A stretch of 64,000 nt of DNA, taken from the NCBI GenBank assembly GCA_016630955.3, contig CM049987.1:186001-250000 (forward strand), written 5' to 3'. The position numbers were made by a program, and so were the translations under genes. The notes under the pieces are model-generated. The model saw only the letters and a list, made by a program, of their open reading frames with translations, did not search any database and was not told where the DNA came from. The DNA is from Didymella arachidicola. Taxonomy: Eukaryota; Ascomycota; Dothideomycetes; Pleosporales; Didymellaceae. This document shows positions 54,641 to 64,000 of the stretch, piece after piece; within the stretch, counting starts at the first letter, position 1; every line of letters begins with the position of its first letter.

Positions 54641-55116
54641 TGTTACGGTCCGTTGCAGCCTAGCCCCACTTTAACTCGCGGGGCAACCGGGGTCGCTCTC
54701 ACCAAGCGAGTAAACACGAGAGAGCACAACAAGAGGTGCTCTCTCCGACCTCTCCTTGGCATGAGAACAAGAAAGCAGCGTTGCTCTCCTTGCTCTCCTG
54801 ATCTCGAGAGAACACACAGAGCGACAGAGCATCGCGCATAACACCCTTACACTCCTTAAGTATATAGTATGTAGGAACACAACCCTTACGGTTCGTGTTC
54901 AACCTAAGTTATCAAGTTTGTCTTTGGATCTCAAACCCAACCTTCGAGCTAGACAGTCTACTCTGTACTACTCATCGTTACCCTGCTCTCAAGACTGACA
55001 GATCGTATCTGTACACCTTATTGCAACCAACCCTTTCGGCTTCCTGTCACCGTACTCATCCCCGAGAACCAATAGAATTAGTGCTTACGAGCTTTGCTTA
55101 AAGTACGACTTCAACA
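54641..55116. mobile_element. Solo LTR of a retrotransposon
   Basis: 476 bp beginning TGTTACGG and ending TTCAACA, so its ends are the inverted TGTT...AACA. It is flanked on both sides by the 5-bp direct repeat CTTCT (54636-54640 and 55117-55121), the expected target duplication. There is a TATA-like TATATAGT at 54861 near the middle and no internal coding region, so recombination between two LTRs has probably removed the rest of the element. Superfamily (Copia or Gypsy) cannot be told from the LTR alone. Confidence 0.85.
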
Positions 55117-55219
55117 CTTCTATAAAGTTTTAGTAACTATACTAGATATAGTATCTAAATTTTAAAAAGTAAATAACTTACTAAATATTTTATTTATACT
55201 ATATTTTCTACTTCTAATA

Positions 55220-55283
55220 ACGTACCTCACGGGTAAGTGGGCCACCCTGTCTAGTGGGCCACTTTTGCCAAGACCACACCAAA
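55220..55283. repeat. Left terminal inverted repeat of element 3
   Basis: 64 bases beginning ACGTACCTCACGGG, with two direct copies of AGTGGGCCA thirteen or so bases apart, then the shared inner motif TTTTGCCAAGACCACACC. Identical to the complement of 57021-57084. Confidence 0.92.
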
Positions 55284-55300
55284 ACTCTCTCCCTACACTA

Positions 55301-56932
55301 ATGCCTCAACAACAAGGTCAATCAGACGCGTTAAAAGAAGCTCGGATACAGCTTGCACTTCAAGCTATCAAACAGGATGCGAATCTCTCCCTGCGACGCG
55401 TTGCAGCTATCTTCAACGTGCCCCGAACTACACTAGCCCAACGACGCGCTGGACAGCCCTCAAGAGTTGATTCTATGCCTAGCCGACGGTATCTGGATGA
55501 GCACGCAGAGGAGGCGATTGTTGATCACGTTCTTTACCTTATACAGCGAGGAGAACCCCCTCGCTTGTCAGATGTGGCTGATATGGCCAATTTGCTGCGA
55601 CAAGAGCGTGGAATGGCCCCTGTTGGCCGAAATTGGCCCAGTACGTTTGTAAAGCGTCAACCAAGGCTAAAAGTAAAGTTTAGTCGCAAGTATGACTACA
55701 AGAGAGCCCTCTGCGAGGATCCTGAGATAATACAGGGCTGGTTCAGCCTAGTAGCTAATGTCAAAGCTAAGTACGGCATTGTGGACGAAGACACGTACAA
55801 CTTTGACGAGACTGGCTTTGCAATGGGTCAGATTACCCCTGGAGCAGTGGTTGCAGACGTAGAGAACCGAGGACGAGCAAAGCAGATACAGCCAGGCAAT
55901 AAGGAGTGGGCTACGTTAATCTTAGGCGTAAATGCTGCAGGGTGGGCTATTCCACCCTTTATTATCCTTAAAGCCAAAACCCACACCACCAACTGGTCTA
56001 AGGACAAAGATCTGCCCCAGGACTGGGTAATTGGGGTCTCTGAGAACGGCTGGACCAACAACGAGCTTGGTCTTGACTGGTTGAAGCACTTTAACAGGCA
56101 TACTAAGGAGCGTACCTATGGGACCCACCGTTTGCTACTTATAGACGGCCATGAGAGCCACCAGGCCGCAGCATTCACCCAATACTGCAAAGAGAACAAG
56201 ATTGTAACTCTTACAATGCCTGCGCACTCATCGCACCTCTTGCAGCTGCTTGATGTGGGTTGTTTTGCCCCTTTGAAGCGGGAGTACGGGCATCAGGTCA
56301 ACAAGCTCTCGCGCAACCGGATCAACCACATAGACAAGCAGTCGTTCCTAGTATGCTTAAGAGCAGCATATAACGCGACTATCACCCCTAGCAACATCCA
56401 GGGAGGGTTCCGAGGCGCTGGATTGGTCCCCTTTGACCCAGAACGGGTCATATCAACCCTCAATGTGAGGCTGCGGACTCCATCACCCCAACTACCTACC
56501 AACAACGAGCCCTGGCAGTCCCAAACCCCCAAAAACCTGCTTGAATTTCAGTCGCAATCAACTCTAATTCGAGACAAGTATAAGAGGCAGCAGGGCAGCT
56601 CACCAAATTCAGTGTATAGTGCGCTAGAGCACTATGCAAAGGGGGGAGCAAAGGTAGCGCACCAGCTTGCGTTGATGAGAAAGGAACGTGATGAGCTTCG
56701 AGAGGCTCTAGCAGCTGCAACAGAGCGCAAATCACATAAAAGGAAGCGAATTCAAACAGGAGGGAGCATAACAGTTGAAGAGGCACAGCGTTTAACTGCT
56801 CTAAAGGAGTTTGGCGTGCGTGGTGATGGTAAGAAGCCAAAGAAGAGGATGCGCGCTGAAGGAGGTGAACTATCCCAACGACGGTGTGGAACGTGCGGAG
56901 AGACAGGGCACAACGCGCGAACGTGTAAATAA
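55301..56932 (+). CDS. Pogo/Fot1-type DDE transposase of element 3
   Basis: 543 residues from the ATG at 55301. HTH (DANLSLRRVAAIFNVPRTTL), CENP-B-like HTH (EEAIVDHVLYLIQRGEPPRL to NWPSTFVKRQP), catalytic Asp in TYNFDETGFAMG, LLLIDGHESH and LQLLDVGCF (DD35D), KSHKRKRIQ, and the zinc knuckle CGTCGETGHNARTC at the very C-terminus. No stop or frameshift. Confidence 0.95.
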   Translation: MPQQQGQSDALKEARIQLALQAIKQDANLSLRRVAAIFNVPRTTLAQRRAGQPSRVDSMPSRRYLDEHAEEAIVDHVLYLIQRGEPPRLSDVADMANLLRQERGMAPVGRNWPSTFVKRQPRLKVKFSRKYDYKRALCEDPEIIQGWFSLVANVKAKYGIVDEDTYNFDETGFAMGQITPGAVVADVENRGRAKQIQPGNKEWATLILGVNAAGWAIPPFIILKAKTHTTNWSKDKDLPQDWVIGVSENGWTNNELGLDWLKHFNRHTKERTYGTHRLLLIDGHESHQAAAFTQYCKENKIVTLTMPAHSSHLLQLLDVGCFAPLKREYGHQVNKLSRNRINHIDKQSFLVCLRAAYNATITPSNIQGGFRGAGLVPFDPERVISTLNVRLRTPSPQLPTNNEPWQSQTPKNLLEFQSQSTLIRDKYKRQQGSSPNSVYSALEHYAKGGAKVAHQLALMRKERDELREALAAATERKSHKRKRIQTGGSITVEEAQRLTALKEFGVRGDGKKPKKRMRAEGGELSQRRCGTCGETGHNARTCK

Positions 56933-57020
56933 CACTTATCTACCATGGACCTTGCCAGGACGTCTTCCTCAGAACCCCCATACGCGAGGTGCTGTTACTA
57001 TACTACAATTTAATGTGAAG

Positions 57021-57084
57021 TTTGGTGTGGTCTTGGCAAAAGTGGCCCACTAGACAGGGTGGCCCACTTACCCGTGAGGTACGT
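57021..57084. repeat. Right terminal inverted repeat of element 3
   Basis: Perfect reverse complement of 55220-55283, ending before the target TA. Confidence 0.92.
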
Positions 57085-57086
57085 TA

Positions 57087-58493
57087 TATATTAATAATCT
57101 AATTTTTTTTTACCTATTTTAGCTAGTATTTATAGAGATATATAGCTATATATAGAGATTATTTAGATAGAATAGTAGCTAGAAACTATATAGAGCTACT
57201 ATTAGAACCTATACTATAAATTTCTAAGTAAATAGTATAGGTAGGCAAAGTATCTATTTATAGACTGTAGACTGTTTGCTAGAGTACTAGTAACTAGTAG
57301 ATACAGGGATATATCCTCTCCCTATGCTAAGCATGCCAACCCTATGGGTTACCGCGCCCTAAGGGGCTGACAGCTAGAAAGTATAGGTTGAGCTTAGCGC
57401 AAAGTGTCACGGGGAGATTGAAACGCCTAAGGAAGCAGTGACGCTGGTGCACGGTTTCAGACGTTGGGCCACAGATATCTGCGGGGGCGAGCGACGATCC
57501 GGAGAGTGCTGCGGCGCAGTGGCATTGGACACCACGTTATCGCCTCGTATATCGAAGTCTTCAGCCTGCCGTAGATAAGGTTTGCAACGTCCGCTCTGTT
57601 CTGATTTCGAGACACGACGTGAACCATGCTTCACCTGTCGCTTAAGTAAAGTTCTGCGCCTACTCCTCCATTTCGCTCGACGTCATGCCGGCGGTTCCGT
57701 GAAACAATGCTGGAGTTTGTGTTACGCCCAATATATGGAATTTTTACAAAAGATATCTGATCACGGAGGTTGTCCTGATCGACATTTACCGAGGCTGGGG
57801 TTTGTATTTCACCGTAGGCCGTACCCAAGCCGGCCCGAGTCATGTCGGTGCCCAAACCCTCATCCTGCTTACCGGACTGCTTTCTAGACAGCGTGTAGCT
57901 GACAAAACGAAGCTGCAACGTCGAAAGGGGCGGGAACACGGACGAATCATTGATGTGCACTGAGCAAGGTCTTGAAGAATTGTCAAAAGGTGACACCGAC
58001 GGAAGGACCCGTGGTGGCTGGTTTTAGCTTCCGCTGTCAGCAGAGCCTCGGCGTTCGCAAGTCCCGCCATGCCAGCGCTCAAACCTTCCTCTCAAGACAC
58101 CACTTTACGGACGTACACTTCGTAAGGCTATCGCTTCCGGTCTCACAGCGCTCTAAAGTGACGGCTCAAAGCCACTGAGCCGCGCCTCGCTTTGTCACAT
58201 GGCTGTGTAGGAAGCCTGAAGAAAACGGCAAAGACGCACGGGACTCCGCCTTTCACACTTCGCTGCCTGGCACCTCGTGGGCGCATCGCCATCTCCTCAT
58301 GGAGCAAAATCAATTTGAAGGGCGTTGCAAGAGTATATGGTCAAGAAGTGTTTAGCCATTCGAAACATAGAATGAGGGGCCCTTTCCACCAAAAGAGGCA
58401 TCGCGAAGTCGATAGAAATATCCCTTCCGCGATCATCACTCCTTAACAAAATTCTCATTCGGATTCTGTCGCCATGGTCGCCTCAACAAAATT
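57087..58493. other. AT-rich flank and gene-poor DNA
   Basis: 57087-57330 is the right flank of the AT-rich island. 57330-58490 is of normal composition with small open frames on both strands (for example minus 57631-57996 and 57840-58082), none with a domain. It should also contain the promoter and possibly a first exon of the next gene. Confidence 0.45.
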
Positions 58494-60441
58494 GTGTCTC
58501 CAGATGCTCTGCACCGTCGCCTACTAAGCAATTTCGCAGAGATCCAGCAAGACCCGTATCCCAACGTACACCTGTTCGTCGACGAGCAAGACTTTCGTAA
58601 AGCATGTCTCATCCTTTCGACCGAAGCGTATGGGCCGTTGCACTTCTTTATTGAATTCAGTAACGATTACCCCCTTCACACTCCAGGGGTATCTATCCAG
58701 AGCGAGGTGGCCCACCCTAACATCTTCGGAGACTATATCTGTGCCAGTATCTTGAACACCAACGAAGGCTGGACACCGGCGTACACCCTAAAGGGCGTGC
58801 TCATTCAGCTCCTTAGTTTTTTCGCCAGCGATTCCCTCGAACAAGACCATGGCGGACGTGCAATGGACTTGCGAGACTTTCGGAGAGCGCAAAAGGCAGG
58901 AGACGGTTGGCGATACGGCAGGAACTGGAAGGCTTATAAGTACTTCTGTGAGAGCTGCGGATTTGGCCCGGATTGGAAGCCTGCACCTATCGTCGAGTGC
59001 TCAAATCCAGCTGCGAAAGCACCAGCAGCGACGGTGTCCAAACTCCTCGCGCTTCCAGACGAAGTCGTACTACTGATGCTGGAGGCAATGCCCACCAAAG
59101 ATATCCTAGCCCTTGTCGATACTGTGCCATTCGTCAAGCGAACTGTTCACTCCTACGACTTCATTCGCTTACGCGAGCTGCAATGCTTCTGTCTGAAAAA
59201 GACCTACATGGATGCTAAGCTTGGCATTGGCATCTCCGTCACCAGCGGTAAGAAGCCAGTGCTGAAGTCTGAGTTTGACCTGCTCAGCCAGGAGGCCTTC
59301 TTCCAGCACCATGTGCGTCGGAGTGTTCAAGGTGTGGCTTTCGATAAGTGTCTGCCATTGCCGCTTAGTAGACGGCACTGGAAAGACGTGAGAAGCACCA
59401 CGATTGCGTGTCTTCAGGCTATTCAAAGTCATGCTGGCATGCTTGACAGCGAGCCTGAAGGTATCGACCTACTGTATTACCTCATGAACAATGTGGTCGT
59501 TCAGTTTTCTACTGATGCTGAGAGAGGGTTCAAGCCACCAGATGAGCGCAGCACCCTCAATCACGCTTTGGAGAAGGCTGTGGAGGCATACTTCGCTTGC
59601 TTCCATATGCTGTTGTGCCTGGCGACGGAGAATACTAACTTCATCAATTCTGCAAACAAGATTGTGAAGCGCTTCCTCGCTGGCCCACGCACTAAGAAGT
59701 ACTTCCCCGATCTCGGTCTCCTCCTTGTGGCTGCGCTCATCTCCGACAACGGACTCACACAGGCTTTCATACTCCAAATTATCAAAGAAGCCATTCTTCG
59801 CAATGTGATTTGGATGCTCGACCAAAAGAGTGCCGCCATGGCTGCACTCGCGTATCTGGAGCCGACCGCCATCTCCGAGTACCGTTTGGTCAAGACCTTC
59901 GAAGCCTCGCGGACTTCTTACCGTCTGCTCATGTTCCTCAAATTGTTCAGCTCCCCCGGCCCGCCAATCTGGCAGCTCGCTTATCAACCTCCGCGAAACA
60001 CTGTTCGACAGTCATGGTGCGCCCCCGCCAGGTGCCCCAGCGGTGATCGCCAAGCGCATCCGCGAGATCCGCGGAATCGATAGTTTCCCTGGCTTTTTGC
60101 GGGCTATGGGTATAACAGAGATATCCAGTAAGACCCATTTCACGGCCTTCCTTCGGCGCACAGTCGTAGACAGTATGGATGCTGGGTGCTCAGTCATGCC
60201 TTTGTCGCAGTCGAAGCTGTACATGATTCGCAAAGTTCGCGAGCGCGACGTTGAAGTTGCGCAGGGAGTGTACATAACCGAGGCGATCATTACGTGGTAC
60301 AATCAAGGAGAGAAGTGGTACTGGAATGATTGGAACGGGAGACCGACCTTCTTTCCTGGGCGACTGACCGGCTCGGCAGCGGTCCATCACGATGATCGAT
60401 CAACAAGTAGGAGGGGCGGCAGGAGCGGATCAAGACAGTAG
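58494..60441 (+). CDS. Ubiquitin-conjugating (UBC) fold / F-box fusion protein with a one-base frameshift
   Basis: The first frame runs 58494 to about 59955; the C-terminal 160 residues continue in the next frame to 60439-60441. The E2 (UBC) fold spans about residues 1-115: LHRRLLSNFAEIQQDPYPNV, FIEFSNDYPLHTPGVSIQ, HPNIFGDYICASILNTNEGW with the candidate catalytic Cys83, TPAYTLKGVLIQLLSFFASD. About residues 180-225 are F-box-like, KLLALPDEVVLLMLEAMPTK then DILALV. A helical domain follows. Dropping one C from the CCCCC at 59953-59957 joins LFSSP to ARQSGSSLINLRE. No intron of normal size fits, so this is either an assembly error or a damaged gene. No ATG is in frame near the 5' end (58494 is GTG), so the start lies in an unseen exon. 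Confidence 0.72.
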
Positions 60442-60552
60442 ATGCGGAAAGGAGGAGAGGACTAATGGCTTTTGCAGCATCTGCAACTCCTACCTCTAGA
60501 CCTCAGAGGCCCCAGTCAGAGTAGACTAGCTAGAAAGCACCAAAAGTTGGTC

Positions 60553-61692
60553 TTACAGCTTCTGTTCCCCCGCATCACGTTCTCCATGAATGCCCGCAAT
60601 ACTCGCTTGACTTTTCTCTCGTCCTTCTTGCCAGTTGACATACCTCTCATCATACCACCTTGGAAGGTCTGAAGTGCCCCTTTCCGCAATCCACCCTGCT
60701 AGACTCACACCGTCTTCAATGGCACCGTTGGCCCCACCACCCCCAATGATCTGTTCAGCGTGTGCTGCATCGCCCATCAGAAATATTTTCTTCTGTCCCA
60801 GTTGCTTCAATTCGTCCTTGGTTGCGAGAATGCTGCGCATCAGCCAATGTAAGATCCTCTCCTTGCGCAACATCTTGGCATTGAAGACGTCGGCGAACGG
60901 CTGCGATAGGCCCTTCAGTCTTTCCACTTCTGTAAAGAATTCTTGTGGGATGTCTTTCGCGGCCGCGTTCGGCCTGTTTGGCTTGTGCAATGCATCTGAC
61001 GAGCCTCGCGCAGGGCGAGAATATATCCAACTGATGCTGACTTGCTCCTCGGTTGCCTCGTTGATGCTCATATTAAGGACTACATCGCCCTGACGAACCT
61101 CCACGACCGCTGAATTCTTGAAAGCTGATGCGTATAAGTCATCAAAGATATCCCGTGGTATTTTGCGCTTGCCGTTGAATGCAATATAAGGCAAGATTTC
61201 GGGTTCTGCTGAGGGCAGGAATTGCTTGCGGATCGCTGAGTGCGGACCTTCGACACCAATGACAACGTCACTTGTAGCTGATTCTCCGTTGGCGAAAGTC
61301 AATGTAGAACTCCCGTCCGACTTGACACTCTCTAGGGTGTGCTCCCATCGAATGTCCAGACCTTCTCTCAGCAAGTCTTCAAATTTTCCACGATGCGCTC
61401 GAAACGACGATGCTTCAAGGGCGCGGTAGCCATAGCCGTCGGTGATGATGTTGCCTGAGCCACCGATACCAGCATCGACGGCTACTCGACTCCTGAACGT
61501 ACTTTCGTCGATGTTAAGAACCTTCAGCAGGGGACGATATGATGCTGGCTGGAGCGTAATGGCATACGTATGACGGGGGCTGGATGGCGCCTTCTCGTAC
61601 AGAACGGCGCGAATTCCGCGCTGCAGCAGGCAACGACCGAGCGTGAGACCGCCGATCCCAGCACCTACAATACTGATTGTTGGTTGGGACAT
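60553..61692 (-). CDS. FAD-dependent monooxygenase (salicylate-hydroxylase-like)
   Basis: 379 residues, intronless from the ATG at 61692. Adds one oxygen atom to an aromatic or similar substrate with NAD(P)H and FAD. The N-terminal dinucleotide motif ISIVGAGIGGLTLGRCLLQR and acidic end AVLYEK, the middle motif DVVIGVEGPHSAIRKQ (the DG motif; Asp replaced by Glu in VEGPHS), and the GD motif IFLMGDAAHAEQIIGGGGAN are all visible. Upstream ATGs in frame (61734) are possible, but 61692 puts the FAD motif at the usual position. The order of motifs makes group A flavoprotein hydroxylase the best call. Substrate unknown. Confidence 0.87.
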   Translation of the reverse strand: MSQPTISIVGAGIGGLTLGRCLLQRGIRAVLYEKAPSSPRHTYAITLQPASYRPLLKVLNIDESTFRSRVAVDAGIGGSGNIITDGYGYRALEASSFRAHRGKFEDLLREGLDIRWEHTLESVKSDGSSTLTFANGESATSDVVIGVEGPHSAIRKQFLPSAEPEILPYIAFNGKRKIPRDIFDDLYASAFKNSAVVEVRQGDVVLNMSINEATEEQVSISWIYSRPARGSSDALHKPNRPNAAAKDIPQEFFTEVERLKGLSQPFADVFNAKMLRKERILHWLMRSILATKDELKQLGQKKIFLMGDAAHAEQIIGGGGANGAIEDGVSLAGWIAERGTSDLPRWYDERYVNWQEGREKSQASIAGIHGERDAGEQKL

Positions 61693-62276
61693 TTGCGATG
61701 CGCTTTTGAATGTTGTGAAGAACGTAGTAAACATGCAAGCTTCTGTTGCGCTGGTGGTCGCGCTTCTGCGTGCAACGACTTTAGTTGGCGATCGACGAGA
61801 TCGAGCCAATGAAAAGCTGGCAGTTCTGCTGACCCAATGTACCATAGTATGCGTGCCTTTGTTGCTACCTTGCGCCTCAAACTGACAGCAACGCCCAGCG
61901 GGCTTGAGATAGCCCGCCATCCGCGAGGAACGGTCGCTGAGCTCACGCCTATAGCTTCTACGGTGCAAGGCAGCACGACGGCCCCAGATCCACCGACAAC
62001 GCTGACTGACAGCCATCTCCCTGGTACACTTGAACTTTGGAGCCCACTATCCGATTTCATCTTGTACTATGACTATCTTATAGTGTATGGACCTGGATCA
62101 TCTTCACTTACAGCAGGGCGTCGATGTTTGCCCACGCTATGTCATGGCGCTTGGTCTGCGCTGGAGCCTGAATACAGCGGCGAACGTTAATTTCGCTTCG
62201 TGCTTGGCTCCGGAGCAGCTTTCGAGTAGGCAAATATCACGGGTGCCACTCTTCTTCACGCTGATTTGTATCTACC
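61693..62276. promoter_or_regulatory. Divergent region between the monooxygenase and F-box genes
   Basis: About 580 bases that hold both promoters. No strong operator or further gene seen. Confidence 0.4.
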
Positions 62277-63827
62277 ATGTTCATCTACGATCTTTCCCCG
62301 GATATCCTCTTGAATATCGTAGAGCTCTGCGCAAACAAAGATGCCTACGCCCTGGCGCTCTGCTGTCGCGATGCACACCACGCCTTAAGCAATACTCTTG
62401 CGAAACATCAGAGATTGGGGCGGCAATGGAACACAATCGATGCGGACGATGACAGGAGGCCGTTCCAAGAGCGAATACTGAAGGTCATAAGGAAGCCTCA
62501 GCTCACCTCTTATATCAAGACGCTGTCCTTTGACTGTGAGCTTGAAGGACGAACAATTTCCGAGTCCGAGATGACAGAAATAAAAAATCGACTGTTGAAT
62601 TTGGGGAGGTCAAATTGGAGCTTGTTTGAGGACATCTGTGGTGATTTTGGCCACCTCGCAGACGAATCATTAGGAGGTGATTTCCACCCCGACGGCTATA
62701 GTTGCCAGCTACAATGGCTCTCTATTCTTCTAGTTATCTTGGTACCCAACCTGCGCAGATTACTGTGCGTTGGTTGTGTTTCAACTCAGGATAAACTCCT
62801 GCTGTTGCTCGCTAAAGTCGCAAGGATGTCACCGCCTATGTCGGCTCTTCCACTGCAGCAATTGAAGATCATCGAGGTCAAATTAGAGCGTGGGGTCGAC
62901 GAAGGTGGGTTACCCATGGATTGGCTCTTGGCCAGTCTGAATCTACCTTCCGTCAGAACATTTACGGCGAGCAGGATGAGCAGCAGCAGCGTGTACTTAG
63001 AGCTGAAAGAGGAAGTCAAGTCGAATCTAGAAACTCTCATCCTGGAGGATTGTATATTCGAACCGGATGTACTCGCGCGCGTTTTGGGTAGCATACCTAA
63101 CCTGAGGACCTTTGCATACTCGAATGGGCAGAACTACAACGTGGGCTACGACAGCTTCTCGCCAAAGAGAATCACCGGCGCACTAGTACTCCATACGGCT
63201 CATTGTCTGGAGCATCTTACTATCTGCGGTGAAGACGAAGATGTGAGCATTGAATTTGAGAAATTGACAGACTGATATTCATTGACACTCCGCCAGGGAA
63301 TAGATCTAGTCCATACAGGACTTGAATGGCCACATGTGTCTCTTGCAGATTTCGAAAAACTCAAAACATTGCGCTGTTATACGTCGCTTCTCACAAGTGA
63401 TCCAAATTCCGTTCGACCAGAGACGCATGACACAGTATCGATCGAGACAGGATGCCGCACTGCAAGCGGTCGGCGCTACGAGACAGATGACTTCCTGCAG
63501 CCTACTCCAGGGACCTTGAGGCGTCTAGCATTTGCGGCACGTCTACCACATTCTCTCGAGGCTCTGCATCTTGAGGACTACCCATGTCACACACCCTTGG
63601 CATACTCTGCTCTCTCAGAATTCGTGCAGAAGTCCGATGGGCTCCTGCCTAGCCTTAAAAAGCTGTACCTGAACGATTGGGGGCTCGAATACTTGCAGAA
63701 CAAGGGCTTGCTAGGCATGATCGCCCAGAAAGGCCTGAAGTACAAGGCGCTCCACGATCCCTTCCAACTCAGTACGGGGATCAGACTCAACTGCGATGAC
63801 ATGAGTGCATACCAAGTTGATTCCTAG
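62277..63827 (+). CDS. F-box protein with leucine-rich-like repeats
   Basis: Two exons, 62277-63242 and 63297-63827, 498 residues. The 54-nt intron (GTGAGC...TTGAC...CCAG) removes the in-frame TGA at 63273-63275 and keeps phase 0. The N-terminus is F-box-like: YDLSPDILLNIVELCANKDA then YALALCCRDAHHALSN. Later segments (LPLQQLKIIEVKLERG, NLPSVRTFTASRMSSSS, NLETLILEDCIFEPDVLARV, PNLRTFAYSNGQ, CLEHLTICGEDED, LPSLKKLYLNDWGLEYL) resemble irregular leucine-rich repeats. The expected role is substrate binding in an SCF ligase; the target is unknown. Confidence 0.78.
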
Positions 63828-64000
63828 AAGAGGTGGAAAACTGATGCACGATCTACACAAAACTCAATCTAGAGATATGCGTCGTAGAATGACGTGCCGT
63901 CCGGGTTCCTCAAGAGACTACCAATGGTCCTTGGGGTAAGAATCAGCCATCTCATCTGAATGACATAATACCGCGTCATCACTGGCGGGTTGATGGAAGC

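Larger units (their letters stand above)
55220..57084 (+). mobile_element. Fot1/pogo-like DNA transposon, complete (element 3)
   Basis: 1,865 bp flanked by TA (55218-55219 and 57085-57086), with 64-bp perfect terminal inverted repeats and an intact plus-strand transposase. Lies in the AT-rich island about 100 bases from the solo LTR. Confidence 0.95.
52381..57330. repeat. AT-rich repeat island holding three younger insertions
   Basis: AT-rich, TA-dense segments at 52381-52637, 54506-54640, 55122-55217 and 57087-57330 are separated by two Fot1-like elements and a solo LTR of normal composition. The AT-rich DNA has no open frame and looks like an old repeat degraded by RIP-type C-to-T mutation. 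Because the insertions are undamaged, they came after most of that mutation. Confidence 0.75.

Noticed and set aside
59870..59951. Intron as an explanation for the frame change in the UBC/F-box gene
   Set aside because: A 67-nt and a 28-nt GT...AG pair have the right phase, but the first has a poor donor and removes well-formed helical coding sequence, and the second is too short.
63273..63275. In-frame TGA that appears to split the F-box gene into two parts
   Set aside because: A 54-nt intron with GTGAGC donor and CCAG acceptor removes the stop and preserves phase, so nonsense mutation is not needed.
1..64000. CRISPR arrays, rRNA and tRNA genes
   Set aside because: No regularly spaced repeats, rRNA-like sequence or tRNA cloverleaf with matching TPsiC and acceptor arms was found by eye; a tRNAscan-type search would be decisive for tRNAs.

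Overview
The window is a piece of a filamentous ascomycete chromosome (Pezizomycotina; a Dothideomycete is my best guess, by inference only). The evidence is mostly 43-72 nt introns with GT...CTRAC...AG signals, two Zn2Cys6 regulators, MFS transporters, an eqolisin peptidase, a fungal tyrosinase, F-box genes and Fot1/pogo transposons in and beside AT-rich, RIP-like DNA. There are about 24 host genes on both strands, three intact DNA transposons and one solo LTR. I found no tRNA, rRNA or CRISPR array. Exon coordinates come from reading splice signals and checking phase by hand; no transcript data were available.

Layout. 1-5.2 kb: 3' end of a long-chain alcohol oxidase, a GNAT acetyltransferase, a proline racemase/hydroxyproline epimerase and a small membrane protein. 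5.3-11.9 kb: a SAM methyltransferase, then a sugar-utilisation group: an MFS sugar transporter divergent from a Zn2Cys6 regulator, with a GH35-type beta-galactosidase tail-to-tail with the regulator. The shared promoter holds three CreA-type motifs. 15-31.5 kb: mainly housekeeping genes (ARL3/ARFRP1 GTPase, F-box/ankyrin protein, dienelactone-hydrolase-like protein, 3-isopropylmalate dehydrogenase with seven exons, FYVE protein, Dus1, an RNase H-fold protein with a one-base frameshift). 32-43.5 kb: secreted and catabolic genes (an unknown secreted protein, an F-box protein, GH27 alpha-galactosidase, eqolisin, tyrosinase).

43.7-52.1 kb: a Zn2Cys6 regulator gene carrying a complete 1,834-bp Fot1-like transposon inside one intron. 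It is divergent from a pyruvate-decarboxylase-like enzyme that faces an MFS transporter. With the adjacent tyrosinase these may form a small aromatic-metabolism cluster (inference). 52.4-57.3 kb: an AT-rich island with two more Fot1-like elements and a solo LTR, all with intact ends and target-site duplications. 58.5-63.8 kb: a ubiquitin-conjugating-fold/F-box fusion with a frameshift, an FAD monooxygenase and a further F-box gene.

The most interesting items are the transposon held within an intron with every flanking splice phase preserved; three related transposon subfamilies whose terminal repeats share one layout (paired direct repeats plus, at the transposase 5' end, a shared inner motif) but differ in the repeated word; the E2-fold/F-box fusion; and a repeated C-to-G switch of third-codon-position usage within genes. 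No wholly new system can be claimed from sequence reading alone.
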